This document shows positions 1 to 10,169 of a stretch of DNA of 64,000 bases, piece after piece (within the stretch, counting starts at the first letter, position 1; each line of letters begins with the position of its first letter). Made by a program: the position numbers and the translations under genes. The notes beneath the pieces were generated by a model that was given only the letters and a program-made list of their open reading frames with translations, was not told where the DNA came from and did not search any database. This DNA comes from Choricystis sp. odSpoLacu1 (taxonomy: Eukaryota; Chlorophyta; Trebouxiophyceae). The stretch lies in NCBI GenBank assembly GCA_958009055.1, contig OY253649.1, positions 1,364,001 to 1,428,000 on the forward strand. The letters are read 5' to 3'.

Positions 1-268
1 TTGGTTGCACACGATGGAGCCACTGGCGCCCGTCGCCACGCAGCTGTCGTCAAAGCCGGTGCCGCCCCGCGTGCCGCCAGCCGGGACGGTGACGAGCTTG
101 CCCCCTGTGAAGCACATGACAGGGGTGGCTGACACACCCATCATTGCTGTGCAGGGGGACGAGTTTTGGAGGGACAGAGACGCGGCATGCGTGGACACGA
201 TGCGGGCCAGGACACGATGCGGGCCTGCTGAGGATGACGGCAAGAGCAGCGCGAGTGGTGCGAGACAC
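1..268 (-). pseudogene. decayed copy of the six-Cys NxTPC secreted protein
   Basis: This is a reverse-strand copy of the gene at 9201-9556, nearly identical over about 200 bases and cut by the window edge. The mature part reads like its parent (LSLQNSSPCTAMMGV). The signal-peptide part is broken: the position matching the parent ATG is GTG at 268-266, and a segment of about 16 bases (gcccgcatcgtgtcc) is present twice near 191-231, which puts the leader out of frame with the mature part. High identity with an inverted orientation suggests a recent duplication followed by inactivation. The upstream flank shows no similarity to the parent flank, so the duplicated block ends near the old start codon. 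Confidence 0.75.
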
Positions 269-414
269 GGGGCCCCCCGATATTTCGAGCAATTGTTTCG
301 TTTGTCCGACAAATGGGCTCATAAGTGCTGCGCGTGGTTTCTCCACGCACACAGGCTCTGGGATTCTTGGGGGCTTGTTTGGAACTTATTTACATGATGC
401 AAAAGCCCCAACTC

Positions 415-765
415 TCACGCCGGAGAGGCGCTGCACGACTTCACACCGTTCGACACGGTCATAGTGAATTGGTAGTTCGCAGGGTTTTTGTTTACGCCAT
501 AGCTCCTGCAGGGGATCGCCGCGTCGTTGCCACACTTCATCTCTCCGCCAATCTGCGTGACGTCGCAGCTGCCAATCCCGTTGGTGAAGCTGTTACCAGG
601 CGTAATGGAGATGCCGCTGTCGTTGGAGCAAGCGAAAGAATAGTAATTGGCATACGCATTTTGGATTTGGCAGGGCGTGTTGTTCTTGATGGAAATTTGA
701 GCAGCCTGGGCAAAGGACGCGAAGCCCATCAGGCCAAGGAGGACGATAGCAAGAGCACGAGACAT
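415..765 (-). CDS. small secreted six-cysteine protein (NxTPC family)
   Basis: A 116-residue protein with a clean signal peptide (about residues 1-21, ending AQA). The mature chain has exactly six cysteines, the first in the family motif KNNTPC, the last near the C-terminus (VKSCSASPA). Paralogues lie at 2292, 9201, 9685, 11647 and 17075. Spacing of the cysteines is roughly conserved, so three disulfides are likely. The ATG at 765-763 is the first after an AT-rich 5' flank. No enzymatic motif is visible and no known family is recognised; an extracellular or wall-associated role is inference from the leader and cysteines only. Confidence 0.85.
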   Translation of the reverse strand: MSRALAIVLLGLMGFASFAQAAQISIKNNTPCQIQNAYANYYSFACSNDSGISITPGNSFTNGIGSCDVTQIGGEMKCGNDAAIPCRSYGVNKNPANYQFTMTVSNGVKSCSASPA

Positions 766-850
766 GGCGATGGAGGAGAGAGGTGAGTGGGCTGGAGGAC
801 AAGAAAGTGGAAAAAGTGGAAGAAGTGTGACATGTTTTCTTGTGTTCTAT

Positions 851-861
851 TTTATAAAAGA
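851..861 (-). promoter_or_regulatory. TATA-like box for the gene at 415-765
   Basis: On the reverse strand the flank reads cttttataaaa about 90 bases upstream of the ATG at 765, in an otherwise mixed-sequence leader. It fits a TATA box with a leader of some 50-60 bases. It is called only from the motif and its distance. Confidence 0.4.
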
Positions 862-899
862 CGAAAGTCTGCAAAATTCTCACGTATTTATACACACGT

Positions 900-2150
900 C
901 TCATCGTCCGCTGTCCGTGCAAGACGACCCCGATGACATCTTTTCAAATCCTGCCCAGATTATGTATGATTTATTGTTATCTGTTACCAGCTACATAACC
1001 GTGAGATCTTGCGGCCTGTCTTGCAGCTACAGCACTGGGCAACGACTATCGCGCCAAGTCCCGCGCCACAGTAGCAGCGTCATCCCAGCGCAATCGGGTT
1101 CTCCCAGGACTGATCCAACCCCTTAATTCATTTGATATATGAATTGTACAGCTACCAGGAGCAATTTTGGGGGACCATTGGCTGGCAAGTGCTGGGACGC
1201 GTCTGTTGCAACCAGCCGAAAAAGGCGCGAGTGCGAACAAAAAACGCTCACGTTTGCGTCGACGTGCCTTTGAACCCTGTCCCCCCCCATAAATCACATA
1301 TTCAACACTACGTTAATGCAAGTCAGGGGGAACAAGGACGGGAACGGTTTGTGGAGCGCGTCGCAAGGAGCAGAAAACTGGCACGGGGGCAGGGTGCCGC
1401 GGCCGCCAATTGAGTTGGCCGCTAGCATCCGTCAATTTGAGCATGCGCAACCCCGCAAGTAGGCGACTTGAAGATAATGTTCAAAATATGGTGGACGGAC
1501 AAGGAGCGTCTTTGCCCGTCAAGCTCGCGACAGACAGTCCGTGTTCACGGCCAACATGCGCACAAGCGCGGTTGTGCACGGGATGCGGGCCTCGCCCGAC
1601 GTCACACCACCCATATTGGCCTCCACGTACGAGTCAAAGAATGCGTTTGGCATCGTTGTAGAGGGATAGTTCTCTGTTTGTACAGCTGCTAGGCACGGGG
1701 AAAGGACTCCTCGTCCAGACCGTTACGCACGGCAGTCGGCCGCCGATGAACCGACTTGCGTCTGCGCGGACAACCTCGCGCCCCCCGACCACCGTGGACA
1801 TAAAGCATAAATTTTAAAAGCGTTGCGTGAGGTAAATGAAACGAAATATTGAGCGGCTGCATGAGAAATGTGTGGCGACGCCCCTGTTTGTTGTGACTGC
1901 GTTACGGCGGGGAATACATCTTTGGTCGCGTTCGCCCCTTCCAGCTCACTTTGTCTCGACATACATGGTTTATTTGCAATTGTATTTTTGTCTGAGCTGA
2001 GAAAATTCAGCGGGAAACGCATGCTTCTGCTATGGTTTAGGGTGGACAGTTTGTGTGGCGTTTCACCAAACAGACAGTGGCACACAACAGAAACACAACT
2101 AGGTTACTTTTTTCTATATCTCAACTCCTCCTCGTCTTGAGCTCCTCTCA
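900..2150. other. intergenic region without recognisable gene
   Basis: About 1.25 kb between the genes at 415-765 and 2292-2630. Open frames here are short, lack leaders or conserved motifs and show no coding-like composition. No repeats, tRNA-like folds or kinase remnants were seen. Confidence 0.5.
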
Positions 2151-2291
2151 CAGGTGCGTTCACTATTGTCATTCCCAGTTTATAGCAAAGTGAGTTCACC
2201 TTTGTTTAGTCAGTGCCAAGTCAGCGTCTGCTGGTGTTCACGCCTCTCACCAATTGGTGAGTTTGTTTCTTCCTCAGCCCTTCTTGTCATA

Positions 2292-2630
2292 ATGGCCCGC
2301 ATCGCCTCCGTGATTTTGCTTGGTTTGCTGGCTGTAGCATTCGGTCAAGGCGAAGTGGCCATTGGCAACCTGACGCCGTGCGTCGCTACCGTTTCGTTCA
2401 CGTACACGCCCCCAATCTTGTGCTCTAGCGACCTCGACAAAGTCGTCCAACCGGCCAGCACTTGGAAGAACTCTGTCGGCGCGTGTACTGTGAAGCAAGC
2501 GTCAGGCTCGGTTAACTGCAACGGCAAAGTCATCCAGTGCACGAGTACGAAAGACGCCAAATTCATTTACGACGTCAAGGTTGACAGCGTGCTCTCGCCA
2601 ACGAGCTGCTCAATCAATGGTGTTTATTGA
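2292..2630 (+). CDS. small secreted six-cysteine protein (NxTPC family)
   Basis: A 112-residue protein with a signal peptide of about 18 residues (ending AFG). The mature part opens with GEVAIGNLTPC and has six cysteines in the order seen in the paralogues, ending in a cysteine seven residues from the C-terminus (TSCSINGVY). The ATG at 2292 follows a possible 5'UTR intron (donor near 2189 gtgagt, acceptor cttcctcag at 2278). A TGTAA element at 2801-2806 in the 3' flank resembles the green-algal poly(A) signal. Function unknown. Confidence 0.85.
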   Translation: MARIASVILLGLLAVAFGQGEVAIGNLTPCVATVSFTYTPPILCSSDLDKVVQPASTWKNSVGACTVKQASGSVNCNGKVIQCTSTKDAKFIYDVKVDSVLSPTSCSINGVY

Positions 2631-3117
2631 AGCATCATGATTTGTTTTCCCATGCGCCTTCCAACGAGCTTTTAATTGCAGCCAGACGCCTTTGAAGACG
2701 TTAAGACAATCACTCCTTTGGAGATGTTTTCTTTTCCTGTATTGTTCCTGTTTTTTTTTTTTGTAATTAACTTGGAGCGGACGCAATTAAAGCAACTAGG
2801 ATGTAACTAAGGCATCGAAATGGGAACGCAGACGTCGGCTCAAGCTAACCAGGCGATGGAAAATTGTGTATTCTTGACTCAAAACAAATTTTGTTTCGAG
2901 TTTTAAACTGAAACAACTTTGTTAGTCTGTTTTGAAAAAAGTTTGCTGCGGGCAACGCTTTCTCCCCTTCTTTCCTCTTCTCCACATACATTAACGGTAA
3001 GGCATGCGCTGGCGTTTAGCACGTAGCAGAGGAACCATGGAGGCCAAATGCTTAGTGTGACGTGCACAGTTTTAATTTCTAGCCCCGATTGAACCCCAAT
3101 TCTTAGCAACACACTAA

Positions 3118-4540
3118 ATGTCACGCTGTCGCTGCGCTCTTGTTGTCGCACTGGCTATCGTAGCCCGTGCAACCGCCTTAACATCGCCACCGTACGTCAT
3201 GTTCGCCCATGCTTCCAACTCGTTGGAAGCTGTGCGTTGGGCCATGTCTCAAGGCGCCAACGGCGTTGAGATGGACATTCGGTTTGGTCAAGCCCAAGAC
3301 CGCCTTCAAAAGGCGTCACCCAACGCGATCGGCCCCAACGACGTGCTTGAGTTTCGTCACTCGCCCTATTCCGCGAGCGAACCGCTGACGGCTGCCTTAC
3401 CTTGCGACTGTGTTGGTGGTAACACGTGTGCCGGTGACAGCAACGCCAGTGTGTGCAACCACATGATGGGCGCTGGCACAAACTGCAGTGCGCTTGCTGC
3501 CCCGCAGGGCTCGTTACCGTGTTTGCAGTGCATCATGCGCACCCCTGCCAAAGACATGATGGAGCTGTTGGCGAGCTACAAAGACAAACTGACAGTGGTG
3601 TGTACCTTGACTCTAAGGTCGATGCAGCCGACGCGCCACCCGACCTGACCCAAGCTGGCACCAACATCATCGCTTACGTCGACAAACACCTGTTTTGCAG
3701 CGGCTTCAAAGGCCAGGTTGTGGTGTCGTGCCCTTCTACGGCGTACCTGCAGGCTGCTGTTGCGGCAGCCAAGTCGTCTCCCAACGCGGACAAATACTAC
3801 TTCACCATCGATGGTCAGTCGGCGACGGCCAATTGCTTAGTTACCGGAGTGCAAGCGGAAGAAAAGGTGAGTAACAGGTGGATGCGGGAGAGAAAGGTTA
3901 ACTCTAAAAATGCGTCATCATGATTTTCCATGCCCAAAAAACCGATCCTCAGTATTTTTACGACATCGCCAACGCTCTCGTTTCCATGACGTCTCAACGC
4001 ATATTCTCCACCGGCATCTCCACCCTCATTCCGTGCGACTTTAAAAACCAAATGGCGCTGGCCGGGTGGAACACCGACGAAGGTTCGCTGTCGTCAGCCG
4101 GCATCTGGACGCTGGACAAAGAACAGTCCATGCGCGACTACCTGTACCTGGGGACCCGCTCTATCATGTCTAACTGCGCGCCGATTGCGCTGGGAGTGAT
4201 GCGTGGCCAAAACTTGCCGTTTGCCAGCCCTGGCAACGCATACAAGCCCGCCACAAGCAACTCGATTACCAAGGCCGGTTATCTGGCGCCGTGTTGGTCC
4301 AACGACAACTGCGACAATAATGCGTGCGGGCGTCTGGAAAAAGGCAACACAAACGCGCCCCTGCAGTGCTGCCCTAAAGGCTCGCATATCGAACACGATT
4401 ATCTGCATTTCATCGACTTTTGCTCGTCGCCACAGACGTCTATGACAGCTGCCGCCCCTGTCAAATCTGTTGCGCAGTCGCCACAGACGTCTGTGGCAGC
4501 TGCCGCCCCTGCCAAATCTGTTGCGCAGTCGCCAAAATGA
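3118..4540 (+). CDS. secreted phospholipase D-like protein (SMase D / GDPD superfamily), frameshifted
   Basis: A signal peptide (about residues 1-20) precedes a TIM-barrel-type start: FAHASNSLEAVRWA, then GVEMDIRF and FRHSP. These are the metal-binding and catalytic-type His, Glu/Asp and His of the GDPD/sphingomyelinase D superfamily. A PCDC loop and a later FTIDGQS fit the same fold. The frame changes once near 3600-3603 by the equivalent of one missing base; homology continues on both sides. An 86-base phase-0 GT-AG intron lies at 3867-3952. The C-terminal part (from about 4260) is Cys-rich and ends in two copies of a repeat of about 15 residues containing SPQTS and KSVAQ. Such enzymes cleave choline phospholipids in fungi, bacteria and arachnids; activity here is not established. 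It may be a pseudogene or an assembly error. Confidence 0.7.
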
Positions 4541-4933
4541 CGTGAAGTGCGGGTGTTTTTTTTTGTGCGTGATTCTGTTTACTACAATCATTTTTTGAAC
4601 GGAGTGCGCACGGAGTTGCTTGTCGAGATACCCATGGTATAGGCGCCTTTTTAGCCCTTGGGTCGAGCGATGGTGTGAAAAAAATGCTGTTGGTTTCATC
4701 TCACATAATTAGGTTTCACTCTTTTGGTTTTTCTTGACACATTTGCCCTCCTCTCTCCCTCTCCTTTGCACTCACTCGCGCCCTCACCACGCGCCTCCAA
4801 GGCAAGCATCATCTTAACGAGAGAGCTCGTATCAATTTTTGTTTACTTCCCGAGACCGACGGCGCGCGGGTGGTTGCGCCTTTTCAGCTTGCACACTCAA
4901 ATTGAAACACAAAACTTCCTTTCACTCAGACAA
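4541..4933. other. intergenic region
   Basis: A T-rich stretch follows the stop codon and a pyrimidine-rich segment precedes the next gene. No coding sequence or structured element was recognised. Confidence 0.5.
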
Positions 4934-5521
4934 ATGTTCAAGCACGCCTTCCTCGTTCTGTTCGCCGTGACGGTCGCCCTCGTCCCCACCGTCTCCGCCG
5001 GCTGTCGTTACCTGCCTCCAACAAGTTGCTGCGGGAAAACTTCGTGCAACTACATCTGTGGTGGCTGCGAGTGCGACCCTATCTGTGAGGCATCGACTTG
5101 CGGCTACGACGACTGGCTGCAGTGCGCCGTAGTTGTTAGCACTTGCTATGCTGAGTGTGACACGCTGAGCCCTGCCTGCATCACTTGCCTGGGCCCTCTT
5201 CAGAGCTCGTGCCAAAAGTGCGTTCCCCAACTCAATGGCCGCCGCCGCCTTCAGTCCCTGGACGAAAACCACGAAGAATTCTTTACCTTTGTGATGAATG
5301 CGCACGATGTTGAGCCCGAGAAGCCGGGCCACATTTCTTTTGATGCGTTCCACGCGTTTGTGCACCGCAAAGCAGCCAACGAGCGCTACACCAACTCGTC
5401 TGGTCACGTCATTTCGCCCTTGGACACGACCCGAGACACTGTCGCTGCGTTCTTTAAATCGCTGGACAAGAATGGCGACGGTTTTATCAACCTGAACGAG
5501 TTTAAAGATGGCGGCCTGTGA
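4934..5521 (+). CDS. secreted Cys-rich protein with C-terminal EF-hand
   Basis: A 195-residue protein. The signal peptide is about residues 1-22 (ending VSA). Residues 23-100 are very cysteine-rich (about 17 cysteines, including SCCGK and CGGCECDP). A linker with RRR follows. The C-terminal third holds a canonical EF-hand loop DKNGDGFINLNEF near residues 178-190, preceded by a weaker helix-loop region. Calcium binding is therefore likely, in a secreted or luminal setting. The ATG at 4934 is the first consistent with the leader. A TGTAA motif sits at 5640. No close family name is offered. Confidence 0.8.
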   Translation: MFKHAFLVLFAVTVALVPTVSAGCRYLPPTSCCGKTSCNYICGGCECDPICEASTCGYDDWLQCAVVVSTCYAECDTLSPACITCLGPLQSSCQKCVPQLNGRRRLQSLDENHEEFFTFVMNAHDVEPEKPGHISFDAFHAFVHRKAANERYTNSSGHVISPLDTTRDTVAAFFKSLDKNGDGFINLNEFKDGGL

Positions 5522-5961
5522 ACGGAAAGGTCGACTGGCTTCCGCTCCAAAGTGTGCTGCAAACTGCTCACACGCGCAGGGACCTGCAAAAGCGTGAAAA
5601 GTGGGAGGCGAGTTATGAAACCATAAAGGCTTTCTGTACATGTAACTATGCAAAGCACAACTATGCTAAGCAGCCCCAAAAAGTTCTTTTGTGAAGCGAT
5701 TCAGTCAACTTGAATTGACTGTTTCCTCTCACAACTTAAATTGTTTTTTGAAACAAACCTCCCCCTCTTTCGTCTCTTTCAACACCAAACCACAGTAAGG
5801 TGAGCTCCGCAATGATTTGTCAAATTTCAGTGCATCCGTTTGACGCTGTCTGCCGTCGCGCGGTCGGTTGCCCTGCCACAAAGTGCTGGCCAGATCGAAG
5901 AGAGAGGGGGGTAGAGCGCATTGGACCAAATGCTAACAATTTTGTATTTCCTCACACAGTC

Positions 5962-6246
5962 ATGAAGACCGCCGCCCTCATCGTCATGCTGGCCCTTATC
6001 GGCTACGCTCACGCCGAGTCCGCCAACGTAGTGTTTAAGAATGGCTTGGATGTCGCCATCTCGAACATCAAAGTCAGCGATGGCACACGCACCTTGACCT
6101 TTGCCGGCCCCCTTGCAGCCGGCAAAAGCACGCCCTCCTCCAACGGCCTTGGGACAGTTTCGTGGACGCAGGCCACGGCTGGTATTACATGGACTGTGTC
6201 CGCCCGTGGGAGCGACGGCGTAGTTCGGTCGTTCAACAGAAAGTAG
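5962..6246 (+). CDS. small secreted protein, possibly frameshifted at the C-terminus
   Basis: A 94-residue frame with a signal peptide ending HAESA. The mature part (VVFKNGLDVAISNIKV) recalls the beta-rich opening of the six-Cys family but has no cysteine. The ATG follows a likely 5'UTR intron (gtgagctcc near 5801 to cacacag at 5959). The -1 frame stays open past the stop to 6375-6377 and has protein-like content (AAGDNGSTLVFQLGG, ending TGTCRLA), so the current stop may come from a lost base near 6230. Function unknown. Confidence 0.6.
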   Translation: MKTAALIVMLALIGYAHAESANVVFKNGLDVAISNIKVSDGTRTLTFAGPLAAGKSTPSSNGLGTVSWTQATAGITWTVSARGSDGVVRSFNRK

Positions 6247-6270
6247 AACCAGCCGCTTTGGCGGCTGGTG
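6247..6270. other. perfect inverted repeat just after the stop codon
   Basis: accagccgc, a loop of four bases, then gcggctggt: a nine-pair GC-rich stem directly after the TAG of the gene at 5962. It could fold in the transcript, or it may simply be coding sequence if the frameshift model of that gene is right. Confidence 0.5.
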
Positions 6271-6828
6271 ACAACGGCAGCACGCTCGTCTTCCAGCTTG
6301 GAGGGAGAGCCGCCAGCGGTAATGGTGCAGGCCTTGTTCTGAACAAGCCCAAGACGGGTACGTGCAGGCTGGCTTGAATATTCTTGAAACGTCATGTTGT
6401 GGGTGGGCATTGTGAAGACGTGTGTAATAACTCTCTCAACGCGTCCACGCATAAACAACAAAATGCTGCCGTTTTGTCTCATTGCTGCACACTCAATCGG
6501 ACTCAACGGTTGGTTTAACTGTAGACGGTTTAACCGACACCGGTTTGAACGGGAAAAAAGGCTGAAAGCTGCACCGGTGCGTGCACCTGTCATCTGTTCT
6601 GCTGCATGACTCCTACAGATCCTTCATGGTTAACACAGTCATCTGATTCTCTCTCAGAAGGGGGGGCAGTCGTTGTGCTGCTGCTTAGATCAGTGCCCTT
6701 ACATCGTGAAACGCCCTCGCCAAAGCAGTACGGACTCTGTGGGAAGGTCGGCTGTGGGTCCGTTCCAGCCGTTTAATTCGACGCGCCTCACGTCTTGCGT
6801 ACTTCGTTGTGATAGGTATGAAAGCAAT

Positions 6829-7370
6829 GGGGCAAAGCGGCGCAAATGGGTGCCCTGTCGCCGCCTGCAGCCGTCACCGTCTGCTGTGGCCGCGCTGCAC
6901 CGGCGGCGCAGGCTGCGTGGCGGGGGCGGTGCTGCCACCACGGTCGTCTCCGCCCCCCTCGACTGGGCCGCGCAAGCGTTGCGTGCACTTTGGTGGGGCA
7001 GAGCGGCGCGAGCGCGTGCTCGGTCGCCGCTTGCAGCCGCCACCGTCTGCTGTAGCCGCGCTGCACCGGCGGCGCAGGCTGCGTGGCGGGGGCGGCGCTG
7101 CCACCACGGTCGTCTCCGCCCCCCTCGACTGGGCCGCGCAAGCGTTGCGTGCACTTTGGTGGGGCAGAGCGGCGCGAGCGCGTGCTCGGTCGCCGCCTGC
7201 AGCCGCCACCGTCTGCTGTCGCCGCGCTGCACCGGCGGCGCAGGCTGCGTGGCGGGGGCGGCGCTGCCACCACGGTCGTCTCCGCCCCCCTCGACTGGGC
7301 CGCGCAAGCGTTGGGTGCGTTTCGGTGTGGCAGAGCGGCGCAAGCGGGTGCTCGGTCGCCGCCAAGTGCC
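6829..7370. repeat. 166-bp GC-rich tandem repeat, three copies plus partial
   Basis: Units start at 6829, 6995 and 7161, with a partial fourth from about 7327 and a degenerate fifth to about 7480. The landmark cggcggcgcaggctgcgtgg recurs at 6901, 7067 and 7233, an exact 166-base period. Because 166 is not a multiple of three, each unit changes frame. Every frame is nevertheless open for long runs, which explains long spurious ORFs on both strands here. It lies between a secreted-protein gene and the bestrophin-like gene. No splice or start logic supports coding. Confidence 0.9.
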
Positions 7371-7520
7371 GCGTACACTGAAGTGGGGAGAGAGACGCAA
7401 GCGGACATCAGCGCGCCGCCTGCAGTCGCAACCTGTCCGAGCCTCCACCGCGCTGCACTGGCCAGCGCAGCGCTGGCACGGCTGCTTGCTTCCAGTGATG
7501 TTTTTTATGGTTTACAACCC

Positions 7521-8884
7521 TCAAGAATAATCATAATGACCACCGCTCTCACCTGCCTCAACGTCACGTGTAGCGTGCTGCGGCAACGGTAGAGACGATC
7601 GCTGGGTGAGCTGAATCGAGTTTATTACCATCGGCGCCAGAGGGGCAGCCATGGTGCGCCGTGAGGCCAATTTTGTGACACTGGATGGCGTGCCGAGCTG
7701 CGACCCGCCAGCATCGACTTCGCCGTCTTCCTCCAGCACTGCCGTCACCAGGGTAGGCGCCCGCCGCATGTCCCGCTCCGCCTTGGACAGTAATGCGTCC
7801 AGCGGCAGCATGAGGAATGGGTGCTCAAGCTGCGAGGCGACTTCATCGGTGCCGAGCAACAACAGATTGAGGGCCGCGTATTGCACCACCCACATAACGC
7901 ACGTGACAATGATGGTGGTATGAGCTTTCTTGTGGGACCCGTTGTCTGTGCGCAGGTAGTCCAGCGCTGATTCAGAGGGCGACGCGATGGTGGGCGCAAA
8001 CGCGTACAGAATGAGGAAGAACTCGCAATACCCCGTCGACAGAATGGACACCGCGTGCGGCAAGCACTGCGTGCTCAACATGACCAGCGTGTCCATCCCT
8101 TGGCACGCTTTGGAGGCCAGCCCCGACGCGTCGGGCGTGTCGTGCAGCAGGCGCGCCATCTTGATCTGGGCCAGCTGGTGCGGCGCCGGTGTGCCGCGCA
8201 TGGCCGCTGCTTGTGATGGAGTCAGAAGTTCCAGCGTGTCGTGGGGAGTGGGTTCTCCGGGTAGCACCATTGCGCGCAAACATCTCAGCCAGGTGATGGA
8301 CCACGTCAGCAAAGCGTCCAGCGTGGCAGCCGGTGCACCATTGGCGGCGGCCAGCTGAACGCCGCGCAGGGCGCACTGGGTCGTTGTTTGCAGGGCTTTG
8401 CGTGCTTCCCACCAGCGCTCCGTGGATTTACCCAGATGCCATGTAATCATGAAGGAAACAGAGGCGAGCAGCATGGAGTAGGTTGATCTGAAAGGACGGA
8501 ACAAAAAGGTTAGTACCAACCTAAGGCTCTAGAGCCTGCAACCCCGTTTCTCTCCACCGTTCATCCTGGCTTTCATGCCACAAATCAAAACCACACTCAC
8601 AAAATGGCAGCATTGCTGTTGGAAATGGTGGGCAGCAGGCGACGCCACAAGTACTCGTGGGGAACGGGTTCACCCGTCTTGTTCTGGATTTCTTTGTGGT
8701 AATCGTAATTAATGCCCAAGCCGTGGTCAACAACAACAAAAATGGCCAAAGCTACGTTCAGAAGCAAAAGAGGGCCGATTCTGCGCAGAATGTAGACTGG
8801 TTTTCCGACGAAGAAAAAAAACGCGTGGAGGTAGCGCCACCGGCTCTTAAGGTGTTTCCACGTGTCTTCTTCGGTCTGAAGCAT
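7521..8884 (-). CDS. bestrophin / UPF0187-like anion channel
   Basis: Two exons: 8884-8601 and 8487-7521, joined across a GT-AG intron in phase 2, giving 416 residues. Exon 1 has a transmembrane segment (GPLLLLNVALAIFVVV) after a GKPVYIL-type entry. Exon 2 starts with a second hydrophobic stretch and the family signature STERWWEARK. A late LEHPFLMLPLDAL matches the conserved 'NPF...LPLD' element. Bestrophin-like proteins conduct chloride or bicarbonate in plasma, thylakoid or mitochondrial membranes; which one applies here cannot be read. An in-frame TAA upstream fixes the ATG at 8884. It is the only housekeeping-type gene inside the secreted-protein island. Confidence 0.75.
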
Positions 8885-9200
8885 GGAGAAGTGGTCCTCA
8901 CGTTAAACAAAGGAGACAAGTAGACGGTAAGTGGCTTTGACGCCGCCCCCAACACCCCCTTCAAGCGCACCTCCTTGGTCACCGCGTCCGGGCGCTGAAA
9001 GTGCGTTATCCAGTTGCCGCTCATCGAATGGCACGCTTTTAAGCTGTTTGCCAGGAGATGCTTGCGCTGCGAGTCGTCCATGGCGGTATGAGGGAAGGGC
9101 GGGACGCTTTTGACGTTTTGGAAAGGCCAATTGTGCACCTCTGTTTTTTTCTGAGTTTTTCTCAACGACTTACACGACTTGCTCCCCTTTCTGCGCCACC

Positions 9201-9556
9201 ATGTCTCGCCTCCTCCTCCGCGCCGCCCTCGTCGCCAGCCTACTGGCCTGCATCGTCTCGTCCACGAGCGCCGCGTCTCTGTCCCTCCAAAACTCGTCCC
9301 CCTGCACAGCAATGATGGGTGTGTCAGCCACCCCTTTCATGTGCTTCATAGGGGGCAAGCTCGTCACCGTCTCCGCTGGCGGCACGTGGGGCGGCACCGG
9401 CTTTGACGACAGCTGCGTGGCGACGGGTGTCAGTGGCTCCATCGTGTGCAACCAAAAGACGATTACGTGCCAAGGCGCGACCAGCAGCAAAACGTCTACA
9501 CGCTGACCGCCAACGCGGCTGACGTCGCTGGCGTGACGTCTTGCAGCATTCTTTGA
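9201..9556 (+). CDS. small secreted six-cysteine protein (NxTPC family), frameshifted near the end
   Basis: The ATG at 9201 follows gccacc. A signal peptide of about 24 residues leads to the mature LSLQNSSPCTAMMGV, then five of the six family cysteines. After SSKTS (about 9496) the frame reads TR and stops at 9504-9506. The -1 frame continues with the conserved tail (YTLTANAAD ... VTSCSIL) to a stop at 9556, as in the genes at 11647 and 17075 (ASKTSYTIT). One base is therefore missing relative to the paralogues, and the current protein lacks the last cysteine. A near-identical pseudogene copy lies at 1-268. Confidence 0.8.
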
Positions 9557-9684
9557 TGTGCAAACGTTTTTTTGCGCGATCAAGCACGAAATTAGTTTAG
9601 TTGGAGGGGAAGGAAGGCTTATTTACACAAGTCGGCCCGTTTCCAATAAAAAACCCTCCCCCCGCCAAAAATCAACTCACTACA

Positions 9685-10050
9685 TCACGCCTTGACCACC
9701 TGGCAGCCCGACGCCGCGTTGCCATTGATCTGGAACTTCCAACCATCCAGCGGGGGCGGCACACCTCCAGACGCAAACTGGGCGCACTTGGCAGTTCCCT
9801 GGCTGCCACAGTCCACGCCCGCCAGCACGGCCGCCACAGAGCAGCCGGCGTTGCCGTGCGGATAGAGTTTGCCGCGCGACCACGGCCCATACTCAAACTG
9901 ATCCCCCCCAGGCGGGCACCCAGTGTACCCAATGGAGCCCGTGACGGTGCACGGCGTGTTGTTGACAATGGCGACGGGGCTGTCGCCGCGAGCCAGCGCC
10001 ACGTACGGCAGTGGACAGAGGAGCGCAAAAAGCGCAAGGAGGCGGGCCAT
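9685..10050 (-). CDS. small secreted six-cysteine protein (NxTPC family)
   Basis: A 121-residue protein with a signal peptide of about 20 residues (ending VALA) and a mature start SPVAIVNNTPC. Six cysteines follow in family order, the last near the C-terminus (SGCQVVKA). It diverges from the Cys-rich gene at 10170, with only 119 bases between the two ATGs. The two genes therefore probably share a promoter region. Confidence 0.85.
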   Translation of the reverse strand: MARLLALFALLCPLPYVALARGDSPVAIVNNTPCTVTGSIGYTGCPPGGDQFEYGPWSRGKLYPHGNAGCSVAAVLAGVDCGSQGTAKCAQFASGGVPPPLDGWKFQINGNAASGCQVVKA

Positions 10051-10169
10051 GATGCAGGTGCACAGTTACGTACTGTGTGAGTCGTGGGAATTGAGAGTTG
10101 AAAATGAAACACATTCAAGCACTCACTCCACATTCCTGCCTATTTTGTCGGTAACAAACTGTTGTCGCC

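Noticed and set aside
1723..2085. A 120-codon reverse frame
   Set aside because: No leader, domain or family resemblance, and it overlaps low-complexity AT-rich sequence.
6673..7592. Long overlapping frames on both strands (up to 285 codons)
   Set aside because: They lie on the 166-base GC-rich repeat. All six frames are open, products are Arg/Ala/Pro-rich, and the repeat period breaks any single frame.
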